This document shows, in pieces, positions 16,487-24,950 of a DNA stretch of 46,334 nt (position 1 is the first letter of the stretch; every line of letters begins with the position of its first letter). The stretch spans positions 1 through 46,334 of the forward strand of contig DKAI01000073.1 of the NCBI GenBank assembly GCA_002450755.1. Direction: 5' to 3'. This stretch comes from Deltaproteobacteria bacterium UBA6930. Lineage in GTDB: Bacteria > Myxococcota_A > UBA9160 > UBA6930. A program made the position numbers and the translations under genes. Under the pieces are notes generated by a model. It was given only the letters and a program-made list of their open reading frames with translations. It was not told the DNA's origin and did no database searches.

Positions 16487-17917
16487 TTAGGATTTACGAA
16501 GACGATTCAGAAGCTTTTCGCGAATGTTGCCAAAACTCCCATTGCTTAGCGTGACTATCACGTCGCCAACCTGACTTAAACGAGCGACCTCATCCACTAT
16601 AGACTCGACTCCGTCCAGAGCAACGGCGTCTAACCCTCTTTCACGTAGACAACACGCGAGCTCAGTTGAAGAAAAAAATTCATCCACTCTTCCTGTCGCA
16701 CTGTAAATTGGACCTTGATCGACTTCGCTTACTACCACTCGTCCCGCACTATCAAACGATTCTCCATACGCTTTTTGAAAAACTGAACGCCTGCTTGTAT
16801 TAGAACGGGGCTCAAACACCGCGACGATACGGCGACCTCGGAAACGCGATGAAAGAGCCTCGAGTGTTTCTCTAACTGCCGTTGGATGATGAGCAAAGTC
16901 GTCAATAAGAGTAACACCCGAAACTTCTCCAAAAACCTCCTGGCGTCTCTTAACCCCACAGTAGCTTCCGAGAGCAGTTGAGGCTGCCTGCTTTGAAACT
17001 CCCAACTCAAGGGAAACTGCAAGTGCGGCAGTTGCATTCGCTACATTGTATCGGCCGAAGGTAGGCAAAAAGAAATCGCCAATATATTTTTCGTCATACA
17101 GCAGTTCAAATCGTGTACCGAATTTCTCTTCAACAATTCCAGTAGCTAAATATCCCGAGCTCCGAGTGGAGCTCACTGAATAGGGAATGACCTTACATGG
17201 AGCATCTTTAACGACAGTAGCTACATTGGGCAGATAATTAGCAGAAACGATGAATCCGTCGGAAGGCATTGCCGCCACCAATCGCTTAAACGAATCCATG
17301 ACATCATCGAGATCAAAATAAATATCGGCGTGATCAAACTCGACAGACGTTAGAATTAGAAACGAAGGATGGTAATGCAGGAATTTTGGTGTCTTGTCAA
17401 AAAATGCAGTGTCATATTCATCCCCCTCAACGATAAAATAGTCTCCCTTTCCTTCTACAAAACTGCTGCCAAGATTATTAGAGATCCCCCCTAGCAAGAC
17501 TGAAGGCTCCAAACCAACATCGCGAAGAATGGTTCCCAACATGCTGGTAGTGGTGGTTTTTCCATGGGTACCAGAAACAACAATTCGTCTCTTATCTCGC
17601 ATTGCAAATTCGTACAAAGCGTCTGAAAATGAATAGATTGGCAAGTTTCTATTTTTTGCAGCTTGGGCTTCTGGATTGTCCGATCTAACTGCATTACCGA
17701 TCACAACGATATCCGGGGGAGGATCTGTAGCCACGTTCTCAGGCTTGAAGCCGTGGGACACCGGTATATTCCAATCAGCGAGGGCAATACTCATCGGAGG
17801 ATAAATATTCAGGTCGGAACCGGTAACATGAAGTCCCCTAGATTTCATTAACCCGGCCAGAGAACCCATACCCGTTCCACATACTGCGATAAAATGAACG
17901 CGTTTGATACCCTTCAT
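16487..17917 (-). CDS. mpl: UDP-N-acetylmuramate:L-Ala-gamma-D-Glu-meso-DAP ligase
   Basis: Recycles murein tripeptide by ligating it directly to UDP-MurNAc in the cytoplasm. 476 aa Mur-ligase fold: N-terminal Rossmann domain (VHFIAVCGTGMGSLAGL), central ATPase with GTHGKTTT at 116-123, and EGDEYDTAFFDK at 164-175, which separates Mpl from MurC. The C-terminal domain has LIDDFAHHPTAV and FEPRSNTS. ATG start with AGGAAGGAAAC upstream. It is the last gene of a same-strand run after ldcA and a serine hydrolase. Since Mpl uses the tripeptide made by LD-carboxypeptidase action, the order fits a recycling module. The DAP-type substrate implies Gram-negative-type murein. Confidence 0.95.
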   Translation of the reverse strand: MKGIKRVHFIAVCGTGMGSLAGLMKSRGLHVTGSDLNIYPPMSIALADWNIPVSHGFKPENVATDPPPDIVVIGNAVRSDNPEAQAAKNRNLPIYSFSDALYEFAMRDKRRIVVSGTHGKTTTTSMLGTILRDVGLEPSVLLGGISNNLGSSFVEGKGDYFIVEGDEYDTAFFDKTPKFLHYHPSFLILTSVEFDHADIYFDLDDVMDSFKRLVAAMPSDGFIVSANYLPNVATVVKDAPCKVIPYSVSSTRSSGYLATGIVEEKFGTRFELLYDEKYIGDFFLPTFGRYNVANATAALAVSLELGVSKQAASTALGSYCGVKRRQEVFGEVSGVTLIDDFAHHPTAVRETLEALSSRFRGRRIVAVFEPRSNTSRRSVFQKAYGESFDSAGRVVVSEVDQGPIYSATGRVDEFFSSTELACCLRERGLDAVALDGVESIVDEVARLSQVGDVIVTLSNGSFGNIREKLLNRLRKS

Positions 17918-17976
17918 ATCGTTGAGGTTGGTTTCCTTCCTGACTAGATATATAGATGTGCCGTGACTACTTCAGA

Positions 17977-19131
17977 CTAAGAACGAAAAGCCTCTATAAT
18001 CAAGTCGTGTATTTTAGGCCGAAGGCCGTAATGACTTTTCTTTGATACGAGGTGAATACGATTTGAAAGGAAAACTACGATAACCTCGTTTTCGAGATCA
18101 ATCCAAAGAGATGTTCCCGTAAATCCTAAATGGCCGACACTCCTGTTGGAAAAGTATTGACCAGACGATGAGGAAATAGCTGAAGGAGTATCCCACCCCA
18201 GCGCCCAATCAGATCCTTTTGGAACACTTTGTCTTTCCAAAAACTTACGAAGGACTTCCCTCGGAAGAAGATCACTTCGATCATGCCACGTGTCCAAAAC
18301 AATCTTTCCAAACCTCATAACGTCATCTGCAGGTGCAAAAAGGCCCGCATGGCCTGCCACGCCGCCCATGGCGTATGCATTTGGATCGTGGACTTCGCCC
18401 CACAAGACTCGATCTCGCCACGAACATTCTTCCGTAGCTGCGGTCGTAGACTTTTCGTCGACAGGAATACACGAAGTATTTTCAAAACAGGCTCTATATC
18501 TGGTCTTTGTTAGCCCCAGCGGTCCGAACAGTTGTGTCGAACAAAAATCTTCAATGGATTCTCCTGACACAGCCTTTATCACCTCCCCCAGAACAATAAA
18601 ATTAAGATCCCCGTAAACAGCTGCCTCCCCTGGCTTATGTACCAACGAACTACGGAGAACTCTATCAATAATAAAGTCTCGACCCGCAGATGTAGCAATC
18701 AGGCGCTCCCCCTTTTTCCTCTCTTTATCAATTAAGAGTTCGTGAAATCCTCTCCAGGGCTTTAAACCAGAAGAATGGGTCAAAAGGTGACGGAGGGTTA
18801 CTTCTTGTTTACCGCGTTCTGAAAACGTGGGTAAGTACTTTACTACAGGATCATCGATAGAGAGATTACCCTCAGACTCTAAAAGCATAATAGAAGTAGT
18901 CGTTGCGATGGGCTTTGTTAGAGATGCGAGGTCAAAGACAGTCTGCCTCCTCATTGGTATACGCTCCGGTTTCGCAACCGCCAGCCCCCGCACTGATTCG
19001 TGTGTAAGCCATTCATTATCCCGGTGCATACAAGCTAGAACAACTGCACCCGAAGTTTCAGAAGAATCGATGGCCTTTTCTAAAGCTCGGTCGACTTTCG
19101 CAAGTTTGCGCTGGATTGCGCTATATCTCAT
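17977..19131 (-). CDS. Beta-lactamase-family serine hydrolase
   Basis: 384 aa class-C-beta-lactamase/penicillin-binding-like fold. The nucleophile motif SxxK is S70-L-T-K73 in DLASLTKPIA. The second motif is Y173-G-D175, a YxN variant with Asp in place of Asn. The third is the GFTGT box in GHLGFTGTSLWID. HLLTHSSGL and SRWxxHE-like elements are also typical. There is no signal peptide, so a cytoplasmic location is likely, unlike true beta-lactamases. It sits between ldcA and mpl in the same orientation, so I infer a role on murein peptides or D-amino-acid peptides rather than antibiotic resistance. Substrate unknown. ATG start, weak ribosome site. Confidence 0.87.
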   Translation of the reverse strand: MRYSAIQRKLAKVDRALEKAIDSSETSGAVVLACMHRDNEWLTHESVRGLAVAKPERIPMRRQTVFDLASLTKPIATTTSIMLLESEGNLSIDDPVVKYLPTFSERGKQEVTLRHLLTHSSGLKPWRGFHELLIDKERKKGERLIATSAGRDFIIDRVLRSSLVHKPGEAAVYGDLNFIVLGEVIKAVSGESIEDFCSTQLFGPLGLTKTRYRACFENTSCIPVDEKSTTAATEECSWRDRVLWGEVHDPNAYAMGGVAGHAGLFAPADDVMRFGKIVLDTWHDRSDLLPREVLRKFLERQSVPKGSDWALGWDTPSAISSSSGQYFSNRSVGHLGFTGTSLWIDLENEVIVVFLSNRIHLVSKKSHYGLRPKIHDLIIEAFRS

Positions 19132-19202
19132 AAGGTAATCAGCTCCATAATTCCTTATCTAACACCAAACAGTACAATGTCGCCCGCGTTTAATTAATTT
19201 AG

Positions 19203-20132
19203 TCATTTTTGAAGAACACCATTTTCAAGGAATGAAACTTCCCCTGTTCGAGCATTAATTTCGGCCTTTATTCCGAGCGGCCAGGTCCTGTTAGGCGAAT
19301 CATGGCCAAAAGGCAAATTCGTGACTACCGGAACTCCAAGAGGTGCAAACACGGCTTCGATTACTTCTTGTGCCGTGGGCTCCTCACGTTTCGAATCTAT
19401 ACAGTTAACCAAATAACCGATGCCGACTCCCACAATCGCATCAAACTTTCCTGCCGCCTTTAGCTGTTGAAGCATTCGATCAATTTGATATGGCTTCTCA
19501 TTAACCTCTTCTAATAAAAGGATTGAGCCTCTAGTATCTATTTCCCAAGAAGTGCCGAGACTGGCAACGACCATTGTTAATGACCCTCCCATCAGAGTAC
19601 CCACTGCAGTAGTGCCGGAAAGCCCGATACCCTGAAGAATTTCGTAACCTTTTCGTCCCATAAGCATGGAAATCATCGAATCGAGCTCCACATCCTCCAA
19701 TCCACCTTGTCTATCTAACATCGGAGAGTGAAAACCAACAAGCGCTGCATGTCTCCACTGCCACAGAAGCAGCGACGTAATATCGCTATAACCCGCCAAG
19801 GGCTTCTTGTTCTCGTTAAAAACTTGCGCTTCTAGATCGGGAAGAAGTCGGGTGCATCCGTAGCCTCCACGCGCGCAAATGATTCCATCTACTGAAGGGT
19901 CTCGAATAGCTTCTTTCAACTCCTCCGATCTTCTTAAATCAGTGCCGGCAAAATATTTGAACCGCTCGAATATATCTTCTCGTCTAGTAAGATTAATCCC
20001 TCTACTGGAAAGCTGTCCTTCGATGTGATTCAGCCGGTCGAACTCTACTGAAAAACTCGGCGCCACTACGGCAATAGTTGAACCTTCTTCCAGAGCATAC
20101 GGCTTGCGACCCTTGCCCACGCTGCTCACCAT
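19203..20132 (-). CDS. ldcA: Murein LD-carboxypeptidase (peptidase S66)
   Basis: Removes the terminal D-Ala from cytoplasmic murein tetrapeptides to give the tripeptide used by Mpl. 309 aa. The catalytic triad is visible: Ser116 in GYSD, Glu208 in LLLEEVNEKPYQIDRM and His277 in LPFGHDSP. GIICARGGYG around residues 83-92 is the other family signature. The open frame continues upstream to 20336 inside dnaB, but the start chosen is the ATG at 20132, 10 nt after the dnaB stop with GGTGGG directly upstream; it gives the normal family length. Same-strand neighbours dnaB above and serine hydrolase and mpl below. Confidence 0.94.
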   Translation of the reverse strand: MVSSVGKGRKPYALEEGSTIAVVAPSFSVEFDRLNHIEGQLSSRGINLTRREDIFERFKYFAGTDLRRSEELKEAIRDPSVDGIICARGGYGCTRLLPDLEAQVFNENKKPLAGYSDITSLLLWQWRHAALVGFHSPMLDRQGGLEDVELDSMISMLMGRKGYEILQGIGLSGTTAVGTLMGGSLTMVVASLGTSWEIDTRGSILLLEEVNEKPYQIDRMLQQLKAAGKFDAIVGVGIGYLVNCIDSKREEPTAQEVIEAVFAPLGVPVVTNLPFGHDSPNRTWPLGIKAEINARTGEVSFLENGVLQK

Positions 20133-20142
20133 CCCACCATAA

Positions 20143-21741
20143 CTAGAATGGTGGGTCCTCATCAAAAGGTTCAGTTGAAACCCCTTTCGAAAAGACGGGG
20201 GAGTCATCTGGTCCAACAAAAGTCTGGCCAACGTTGGACGGGTCATCTTCGCGACCCGTCCAATTATCGAACCGGGCGTATCGCCCTTCAAAGTGCAGTT
20301 TGACGGTACCAGTAGGACCATTCCGCTGCTTCTCAACTATTAACTCTGCCAAGGCAGCGTCCGCTTCTTTGTTATAAACGTGATCTCTGTAGATAAAGGC
20401 AATTAGATCGGCATCCTGTTCTATGGCACCAGATTCACGAAGGTCTCCTAGCCTAGGTCTCCTTTTGTCTGGATCTCTCTGCTCGGGGCCTCTGTTTAAT
20501 TGAGATAAAGCTACGACTGGAATCTCCAGTTCCTTTGCAAGTGCCTTCAAACCCTTACTGATCTCTGCAATCTCGAGATCTTTTCGATCGCGCCGGTTCT
20601 CATCACCTCTAGCCAGTTGCAGATAGTCAACAATGACCAGATCCAGTCCACTCTCGGCATTCAGTCGTCGACATTTAGACTTAATTTCCTGAAGAGAAAT
20701 ATCGCCACTATCATCAATCCACAAGTCTGCCCTACTAAGATTATCCCCTGCACGAGTCAACTTCGTAAAATCCCGCGTGGGAAGATAGGAGGAACGAAAC
20801 GCAGAGAAATCCACTCGGGCCTCGGAAGAAAGCAACCGTAGGATCAAAGAGCGTGTCGTCATTTCTAGGGAGAAAACAGCCACCTTCCTCCCGTCTTCAA
20901 TCGATGCATTGCGGGCAACATTGAGAGCCAGAGCAGTCTTGCCCATACTCGGTCGAGCAGCGATCACGACCAGCTCTCCTGCTTGGAGCCCTCCTGTCAT
21001 CTTGTCTAAATCTTCGTAGCCAGTCGGCACTCCTGTAAGACCACCACCTCGATTCATTATTGCTTCGACGTAGTCAAACGTGTCGTCCATTTCATCACGG
21101 AGTCTGATGAAACTTGTGCGACTTTGTCCTTGACTCAAGTCAAGAATTTTCCCTTCCGCCGAATCCAAAAGTTCTTGGGAAGCGCCTTCTTCGACAAATC
21201 CCTCCTCAACTATCTCAGTAGCAACCGATATCAAGCGTCGCTTAACGCTCTTGTCTCGGACGATCTGCGCGTGATGGACGACATTGGCCGCAGTTGCTTC
21301 AAAATCCGCGATCTCTGCGAGAAAAACTGGTCCTCCAATCGAGTCTAGAATTCCCTTTGTAGAGAGATGCTCTGACAGTGTGATCAGATCGACTGGCTTA
21401 CCGGCTTCGTGGATTGATAAGATTGCCTTAAACAAGGCCATGTTGCTGGGGTGGTAGAAATCTTCGCCCGACACCTCCAAGGTGACATCGTGGAGATATC
21501 TATTATCTAAGAGGAGAGCCGAAAGAACAGACCGCTCGGCATCTATGTCATGAGGAGGAACGCGTCCGCCCCCTGACCGCTCCGCGAAAGAGGTCGGTGC
21601 CCCTCGACGTCCATCGTTGCGAGAAAACGAAGAGGACTCTCGCGTGGGCCTTCTGGTTGTCCCAGCATCGGCCGGATCCGCATGGTCTTTGGCCATATCG
21701 TCATCCCCTGTCCCAGCAAGGCCTTTCGTTATTCGCTCCAT
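20143..21741 (-). CDS. dnaB: Replicative DNA helicase
   Basis: 532 aa hexameric 5'-3' helicase at the replication fork. A low-complexity, charged N-terminal extension covers about residues 1-58; then the DnaB N-domain starts at PPHDIDAERSVLSALLLD. RecA-fold ATPase: Walker A ARPSMGKT at 262-269, H1a-type EMTTRSLILRLL and Walker B-like LVIVDYLQL. The C-terminal arginine-finger region LRESGAIEQDADLIAFIYRD is intact, with no intein. The C-terminus ends DEDPPF, resembling SSB-type acidic tips, although DnaB tails can be like this. The extension could be shortened if translation began at the internal ATG (residue 16). It lies 65 nt after rplI, the common rplI-dnaB order. Confidence 0.96.
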   Translation of the reverse strand: MERITKGLAGTGDDDMAKDHADPADAGTTRRPTRESSSFSRNDGRRGAPTSFAERSGGGRVPPHDIDAERSVLSALLLDNRYLHDVTLEVSGEDFYHPSNMALFKAILSIHEAGKPVDLITLSEHLSTKGILDSIGGPVFLAEIADFEATAANVVHHAQIVRDKSVKRRLISVATEIVEEGFVEEGASQELLDSAEGKILDLSQGQSRTSFIRLRDEMDDTFDYVEAIMNRGGGLTGVPTGYEDLDKMTGGLQAGELVVIAARPSMGKTALALNVARNASIEDGRKVAVFSLEMTTRSLILRLLSSEARVDFSAFRSSYLPTRDFTKLTRAGDNLSRADLWIDDSGDISLQEIKSKCRRLNAESGLDLVIVDYLQLARGDENRRDRKDLEIAEISKGLKALAKELEIPVVALSQLNRGPEQRDPDKRRPRLGDLRESGAIEQDADLIAFIYRDHVYNKEADAALAELIVEKQRNGPTGTVKLHFEGRYARFDNWTGREDDPSNVGQTFVGPDDSPVFSKGVSTEPFDEDPPF

Positions 21742-21806
21742 CGCGAAATCAGCAAGGCCGATTAGGCTCCCCCTGTTACGCCACTATCGAAGTATACGCG
21801 CCTGGC

Positions 21807-22259
21807 TCAGGTTGCCGCGGTGACGCTCAACTTCACCTTCGCGACAACCTCTTTGTGGAGTTGAACCTCAACCTCATAGTCTCCTATCGTCTTAACGGAT
21901 CCAAGTTTAATTTTTCTTCGATCGACGATCACTCCCTTCTCAGCAAGCAGGTCAACAACATTTGCCGAAGTCACCGAACCAAACAGCTTGCCTTCCTCCC
22001 CTGCCTGAGCAACCACCTCGATCTCAATCGCCTCAACCTTGGACTTCTCCGCGCGAAGCTCCTTTAGAGCTCTCGCCTTTTTCGCAGCAATTACTTCGCG
22101 ATTATGTTCTAGTTCTTTTAATCGAGAATCGGTTGCGGAAAGTGCTTTACCTTTTGGTAACAAATAATTGCGCGCGTGCCCGGGCTTCACGGAAACCAAA
22201 TCGCCCGCTTCACCTAAGTTCTGTACGTCTTCTTGAAGAATAACTTTTACGTGGCTCAT
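21807..22259 (-). CDS. rplI: 50S ribosomal protein bL9
   Basis: 150 aa, normal length. N-terminal RNA-binding domain carries VKVILQEDVQNLGEAGDLVSVKPGHARNYL in full agreement with the family; a long charged connecting helix (residues about 45-75, KELEHNREVIAAKKARA) precedes the C-terminal domain with GKLFGSVTSANVVDLLAEKG. ATG start 4 nt after AGGAGG. Third gene in rpsF-rpsR-rplI, 35 nt after rpsR. A standard ribosomal gene order shared by many bacteria, and probably one transcript with dnaB. Confidence 0.97.
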   Translation of the reverse strand: MSHVKVILQEDVQNLGEAGDLVSVKPGHARNYLLPKGKALSATDSRLKELEHNREVIAAKKARALKELRAEKSKVEAIEIEVVAQAGEEGKLFGSVTSANVVDLLAEKGVIVDRRKIKLGSVKTIGDYEVEVQLHKEVVAKVKLSVTAAT

Positions 22260-22294
22260 ATCGCCTCCTAAGCTCCCTTACAGCAGATTTGCTC

Positions 22295-22615
22295 CTAAAT
22301 ATGGCCCGGAGCGTATGGCAGCAACGCAAGTTGACGCGCGCGTTTTATTGCCAGAGTAATCTCACGTTGTTGCTTTGCAGTATTCCCCGATATTCTCCTC
22401 GGGATTATCTTGCCAGTCTCCGTTAAGAAAAGACGAAGAAGCTTGGGGTCCTTGTAATCTACAACAAGATTTTTGTCCTGTGACAAACGAGAAACCTTTT
22501 TCCGCTCCTTCGTCCCGTTGGCTTTTGCTTGCTTTCTCGCCCTCTTCCTTGCCTTTGCCCTCAGCCTGGCCTTCGGAGACATCGGCCCCCTGCGTTCTCT
22601 CTCTTCTCGATTCAT
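22295..22615 (-). CDS. rpsR: 30S ribosomal protein bS18 with basic N-terminal extension
   Basis: 106 aa versus about 75-80 in most bacteria. The conserved core runs from about residue 48 (VVDYKDPKLLRLFLTETGKIIPRRISGNTAKQQREITLAIKRARQLALLPY, quoted here in parts: DYKDPKLLR, GKIIPRRISG, IKRARQLALLPY). The first 40 residues hold 18 Lys/Arg and no Cys, so the zinc-binding Cys motif of some bS18 proteins is absent. ATG at 22615 overlaps the rpsF stop by 4 nt (ATGA), and GGAG lies 8 nt upstream. An internal ATG at residue 12 is possible. bS18 pairs with bS6 on the 30S platform; the basic tail mirrors the acidic tail on bS6. Confidence 0.95.
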   Translation of the reverse strand: MNREERERRGPMSPKARLRAKARKRARKQAKANGTKERKKVSRLSQDKNLVVDYKDPKLLRLFLTETGKIIPRRISGNTAKQQREITLAIKRARQLALLPYAPGHI

Positions 22616-23157
22616 TGTACTTTCTCCTCGGATTCCGTTGATTCGTCCTGTGCCGTTTCATCAAAATCGACTGATTCAACATCCTCAGTGACCGCCCTAG
22701 CCTCTTCTTCAAAATTTTCCTGGTCGGCCCGGGCCTCCTGAGCAAGTCGCTCATGTTCCTCTCGAGCAGCCCGTTCTTCGGCCTCGCGTTCTGCCCTTTC
22801 CGCGGCGCGTTCGGCCCGTTCTTTTTCTTCAACTAACGCTGACTGCTTGCGCTCTTCAATATCCTCTACGTCGTCCGCAAGACGCACGGTAAGAAATCGA
22901 AGAATCGATTCATCCAAACGCAAAGAACGTTCAATTTCAGAAACGGATTTCCCTTCGTCCAAATAATGAAGGCAAAGGTATCTGCCTTTTTGGAAGCCCT
23001 TGATCTCGTAAGCCAACTTTCGTTTACCATCATCATCGTAGAGCAGACGGACTCCACCATTTTGTTCCAGGAGCTCATCTAGGCGTTCACAAATTGCCTT
23101 GCAGCCCTCCTCAGAAATTTCGGGCTGAACGATAAATGTAGTTTCAAACTCGCGCAC
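22612..23157 (-). CDS. rpsF: 30S ribosomal protein bS6 with long charged C-terminal tail
   Basis: 181 aa versus 95-135 usual. Core residues 1-95: REFETTFIVQPEIS, LAYEIKGFQKGRYLCLHY and ESILRFLTVRL. From about residue 96 a Glu/Arg/Ala-rich helix (EEKERAERAAERAEREAEER) is followed by a mainly acidic end (VESVDFDETAQDESTESEEKVQ in parts). Start: GTG at 23157, exactly 6 nt after a perfect AGGAGG. A longer frame to 23208 exists but would put the ribosome site inside the gene. Stop overlaps the rpsR start. The mRNA just upstream carries a strong hairpin (23173-23191), a candidate for autogenous control known in other rpsF leaders. Confidence 0.95.
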   Translation of the reverse strand: MREFETTFIVQPEISEEGCKAICERLDELLEQNGGVRLLYDDDGKRKLAYEIKGFQKGRYLCLHYLDEGKSVSEIERSLRLDESILRFLTVRLADDVEDIEERKQSALVEEKERAERAAERAEREAEERAAREEHERLAQEARADQENFEEEARAVTEDVESVDFDETAQDESTESEEKVQ

Positions 23158-23163
23158 TCGTTT

Positions 23164-23169
23164 CCTCCT
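23164..23169 (-). promoter_or_regulatory. Shine-Dalgarno deciding the rpsF GTG start
   Basis: Perfect AGGAGG on the minus strand, 6 nt before the GTG at 23157. It rules against the longer in-frame start at 23208. Confidence 0.8.
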
Positions 23170-23172
23170 GGT

Positions 23173-23191
23173 CAAAAGGTCAAGCCTTTTG
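23173..23191 (-). promoter_or_regulatory. rpsF leader hairpin
   Basis: On the minus strand CAAAAGG-CTTGA-CCTTTTG forms a perfect 7-bp stem with a 5-nt loop ending 3 nt before the AGGAGG of rpsF. A second imperfect stem (GGTTCT/AGAACC arms at 23214-23219 and 23230-23235) lies upstream. Leader structures that bind bS6:bS18 are known in other bacteria; I do not see their conserved CCG loop here, so this is positional inference. Confidence 0.4.
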
Positions 23192-23367
23192 GGCCTCCAG
23201 TACGCCAAGCAAGAGAACCAAACTAGTAAGGTTCTTGTACTCTTCGCTTAACCAGCGTGCGAGGGCGATTCTCGGACGCATTAGAGACCAAGGCGAGGGC
23301 GCTTTCGCCCCCGGTTATTGTTAGGTGGTCGACTTATGCCTTCGAGCGACGAGCCCGACGGATAATC

Positions 23368-23970
23368 TCACCGTTTGACCAGCGAGAGTAACAAAACATG
23401 GACTCTCGTGTCCAAGGTAAGCTCGGGATGAAAGGTCGCTGCAAGTACTTTTCCTTGCCTGACCAAAACAGGGGCTTCCTTTACTCTAAGCAATACTTCT
23501 ACCTCCGAACCCAGATCTATGAGCTTTGGAGCCCTAATAAAGACACATTTTAGATCCTGAAGGTCCGCACACTTTTCTGTCCCTAGGTCGGGAAAGCTTG
23601 AAAACGAGTCCACTTGAGTCCCATAGGCATTTCGGACAGCTGTGACATTTAAAGCCCCAATCGTCTCGAAAGAAGAGTCACTTTCTCTGGCGACCACCCG
23701 CGACGCGAGCAGAATCGCACCGGCACAGGTGCCTAAAACTGGCCGACCGGTCGCCACGAAGTCTCGGATTGGTTGATATAGACTCTGCCTTGTTAGCCCA
23801 CGCGAAATCGTAGTGCTTTCCCCACCAGGCAATATTAACGCCGATAGAGGAGCTAGATCACTCTTCCACAGGACTCGTACCGGCTCGCAGTTGATCGACG
23901 CGAGACATTTTGCATGAGCCTCGAAGTCTCCTTGAATCGCGACAACTCCTACCTTCAACTTTTCAGGCAA
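23368..23970 (-). CDS. pdxT: Pyridoxal 5'-phosphate synthase glutaminase subunit
   Basis: Supplies ammonia from glutamine to PdxS in the DXP-independent vitamin B6 pathway. 200 aa class-I-like glutaminase: GGES at 49-52, nucleophile Cys82 in GTCAGAILLA, and His181/Glu183 in FHPEL complete the triad. The N-terminus VGVVAIQGDFEAHA is typical. It follows pdxS by 9 nt on the same strand. A GC-rich stem (GGGCG-AAAG-CGCCC on the minus strand, about 23287-23303) lies in the gap to rpsF downstream and could terminate the pdxST transcript, although it has no U-tract. Confidence 0.95.
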   Translation of the reverse strand: MPEKLKVGVVAIQGDFEAHAKCLASINCEPVRVLWKSDLAPLSALILPGGESTTISRGLTRQSLYQPIRDFVATGRPVLGTCAGAILLASRVVARESDSSFETIGALNVTAVRNAYGTQVDSFSSFPDLGTEKCADLQDLKCVFIRAPKLIDLGSEVEVLLRVKEAPVLVRQGKVLAATFHPELTLDTRVHVLLLSLVKR

Positions 23971-23979
23971 AGAGAATCT

Positions 23980-24891
23980 CTACCAACCTCGGTTGGCCAG
24001 CCGCTCAGACTCTTTCAAAGTACTGAGTTCTATTCCAGGCATCGCCTCTCCCAGTCCGCGAGATGCGTTAAGTACCTCTCCCGGATCTCTCCAGTGAGTC
24101 GTCGCGTGAACGACAGCCTTAGCTCGTGCAGAGGGATCCGCACTTTTGAAGATTCCTGAGCCCACAAAAACAGCCTCTGCCCCTAGAGCCATGCAGAGCG
24201 CGGCGTCAGCAGGAGTGGCAATCCCTCCAGCGGCAAAGTTAGGCACCGGAAGCCCTTGTTTATCTGCCACCTCCTTCACTAGAGCCAAAGGGGCCTGAAG
24301 TTCTTTTGCAGCACTCGGCATTTCCTCGGGCAGAAGAGCAGCTAGAGCCCTGATATCTCCATTCAACTGGCGCAGGTGCCTTACGGCCTCCACGATATTC
24401 CCACTTCCGGCCTCACCTTTGGTGCGAATCATCGCCGCTCCTTCGGAAATTCGTCGCAGCGCCTCCCCAAGATTGCGGGCTCCACACACGAATGGAGACC
24501 TAAAAGGGGCCTTGTCCACATGGTGAGCCTCATCTGCCGGAGTCAAAACTTCACTCTCATCGATGAAATCCACTCCGAGCTCGTCCAGGATTTGCGCCTC
24601 AGCAAAATGTCCTATTCGTACCTTCGCCATAACCGGAATCGACACCGACTTCTGGATTCCTTCGATTATCTCGACGCTACACATCCGGGCAACGCCGCCA
24701 TCGCGTCTAATATCGGACGGTACTCGCTCAAGGGCCATTACGGCCGAGGCCCCAGATTCTTCGGCCACTTTTGCCTCGTCAGGGGTCGTCACGTCCATTA
24801 TGACACCACCTTTAAGCATCTCGGCGAGTCCAATTTTGATTTCTAGCGATCGAGCTCTGATATCTTCGTTACCCGTGTTCCTTTGATTCAT
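23980..24891 (-). CDS. pdxS: Pyridoxal 5'-phosphate synthase lyase subunit
   Basis: Builds PLP from ribose 5-phosphate, glyceraldehyde 3-phosphate and the ammonia delivered by PdxT. 303 aa TIM barrel, nearly invariant across the family: GLAEMLKGGVIMDV, ALERVPSDIRRDGGVARM, VMAKVRIGHFAEAQILDELGVDFIDESE (in parts, with the catalytic Lys in MAKVRIGH), ARNLGEALRRI and NFAAGGIATPADAALCM. Start: ATG at 24891 preceded by GGAGGACCG; an upstream in-frame start at 24933 lacks this. Co-oriented with pdxT (9 nt) and nhaA upstream (59 nt). Confidence 0.96.
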   Translation of the reverse strand: MNQRNTGNEDIRARSLEIKIGLAEMLKGGVIMDVTTPDEAKVAEESGASAVMALERVPSDIRRDGGVARMCSVEIIEGIQKSVSIPVMAKVRIGHFAEAQILDELGVDFIDESEVLTPADEAHHVDKAPFRSPFVCGARNLGEALRRISEGAAMIRTKGEAGSGNIVEAVRHLRQLNGDIRALAALLPEEMPSAAKELQAPLALVKEVADKQGLPVPNFAAGGIATPADAALCMALGAEAVFVGSGIFKSADPSARAKAVVHATTHWRDPGEVLNASRGLGEAMPGIELSTLKESERLANRGW

Positions 24892-24950
24892 CGGTCCTCC
24901 TGAGAAACAACCAAACTGTCGTAGCGGCGCCAAGGCAGTGTGGTGTGAAC

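Noticed and set aside
20133..20336. N-terminal extension of ldcA overlapping dnaB
   Set aside because: It reads through the end of dnaB; the ATG at 20132 has a ribosome site and gives normal family length.
22362..22832. 156-aa minus-strand frame across rpsF and rpsR
   Set aside because: Out-of-frame reading of the charged tails of bS6 and bS18; Lys/Arg-rich composition is an artefact of those codons.
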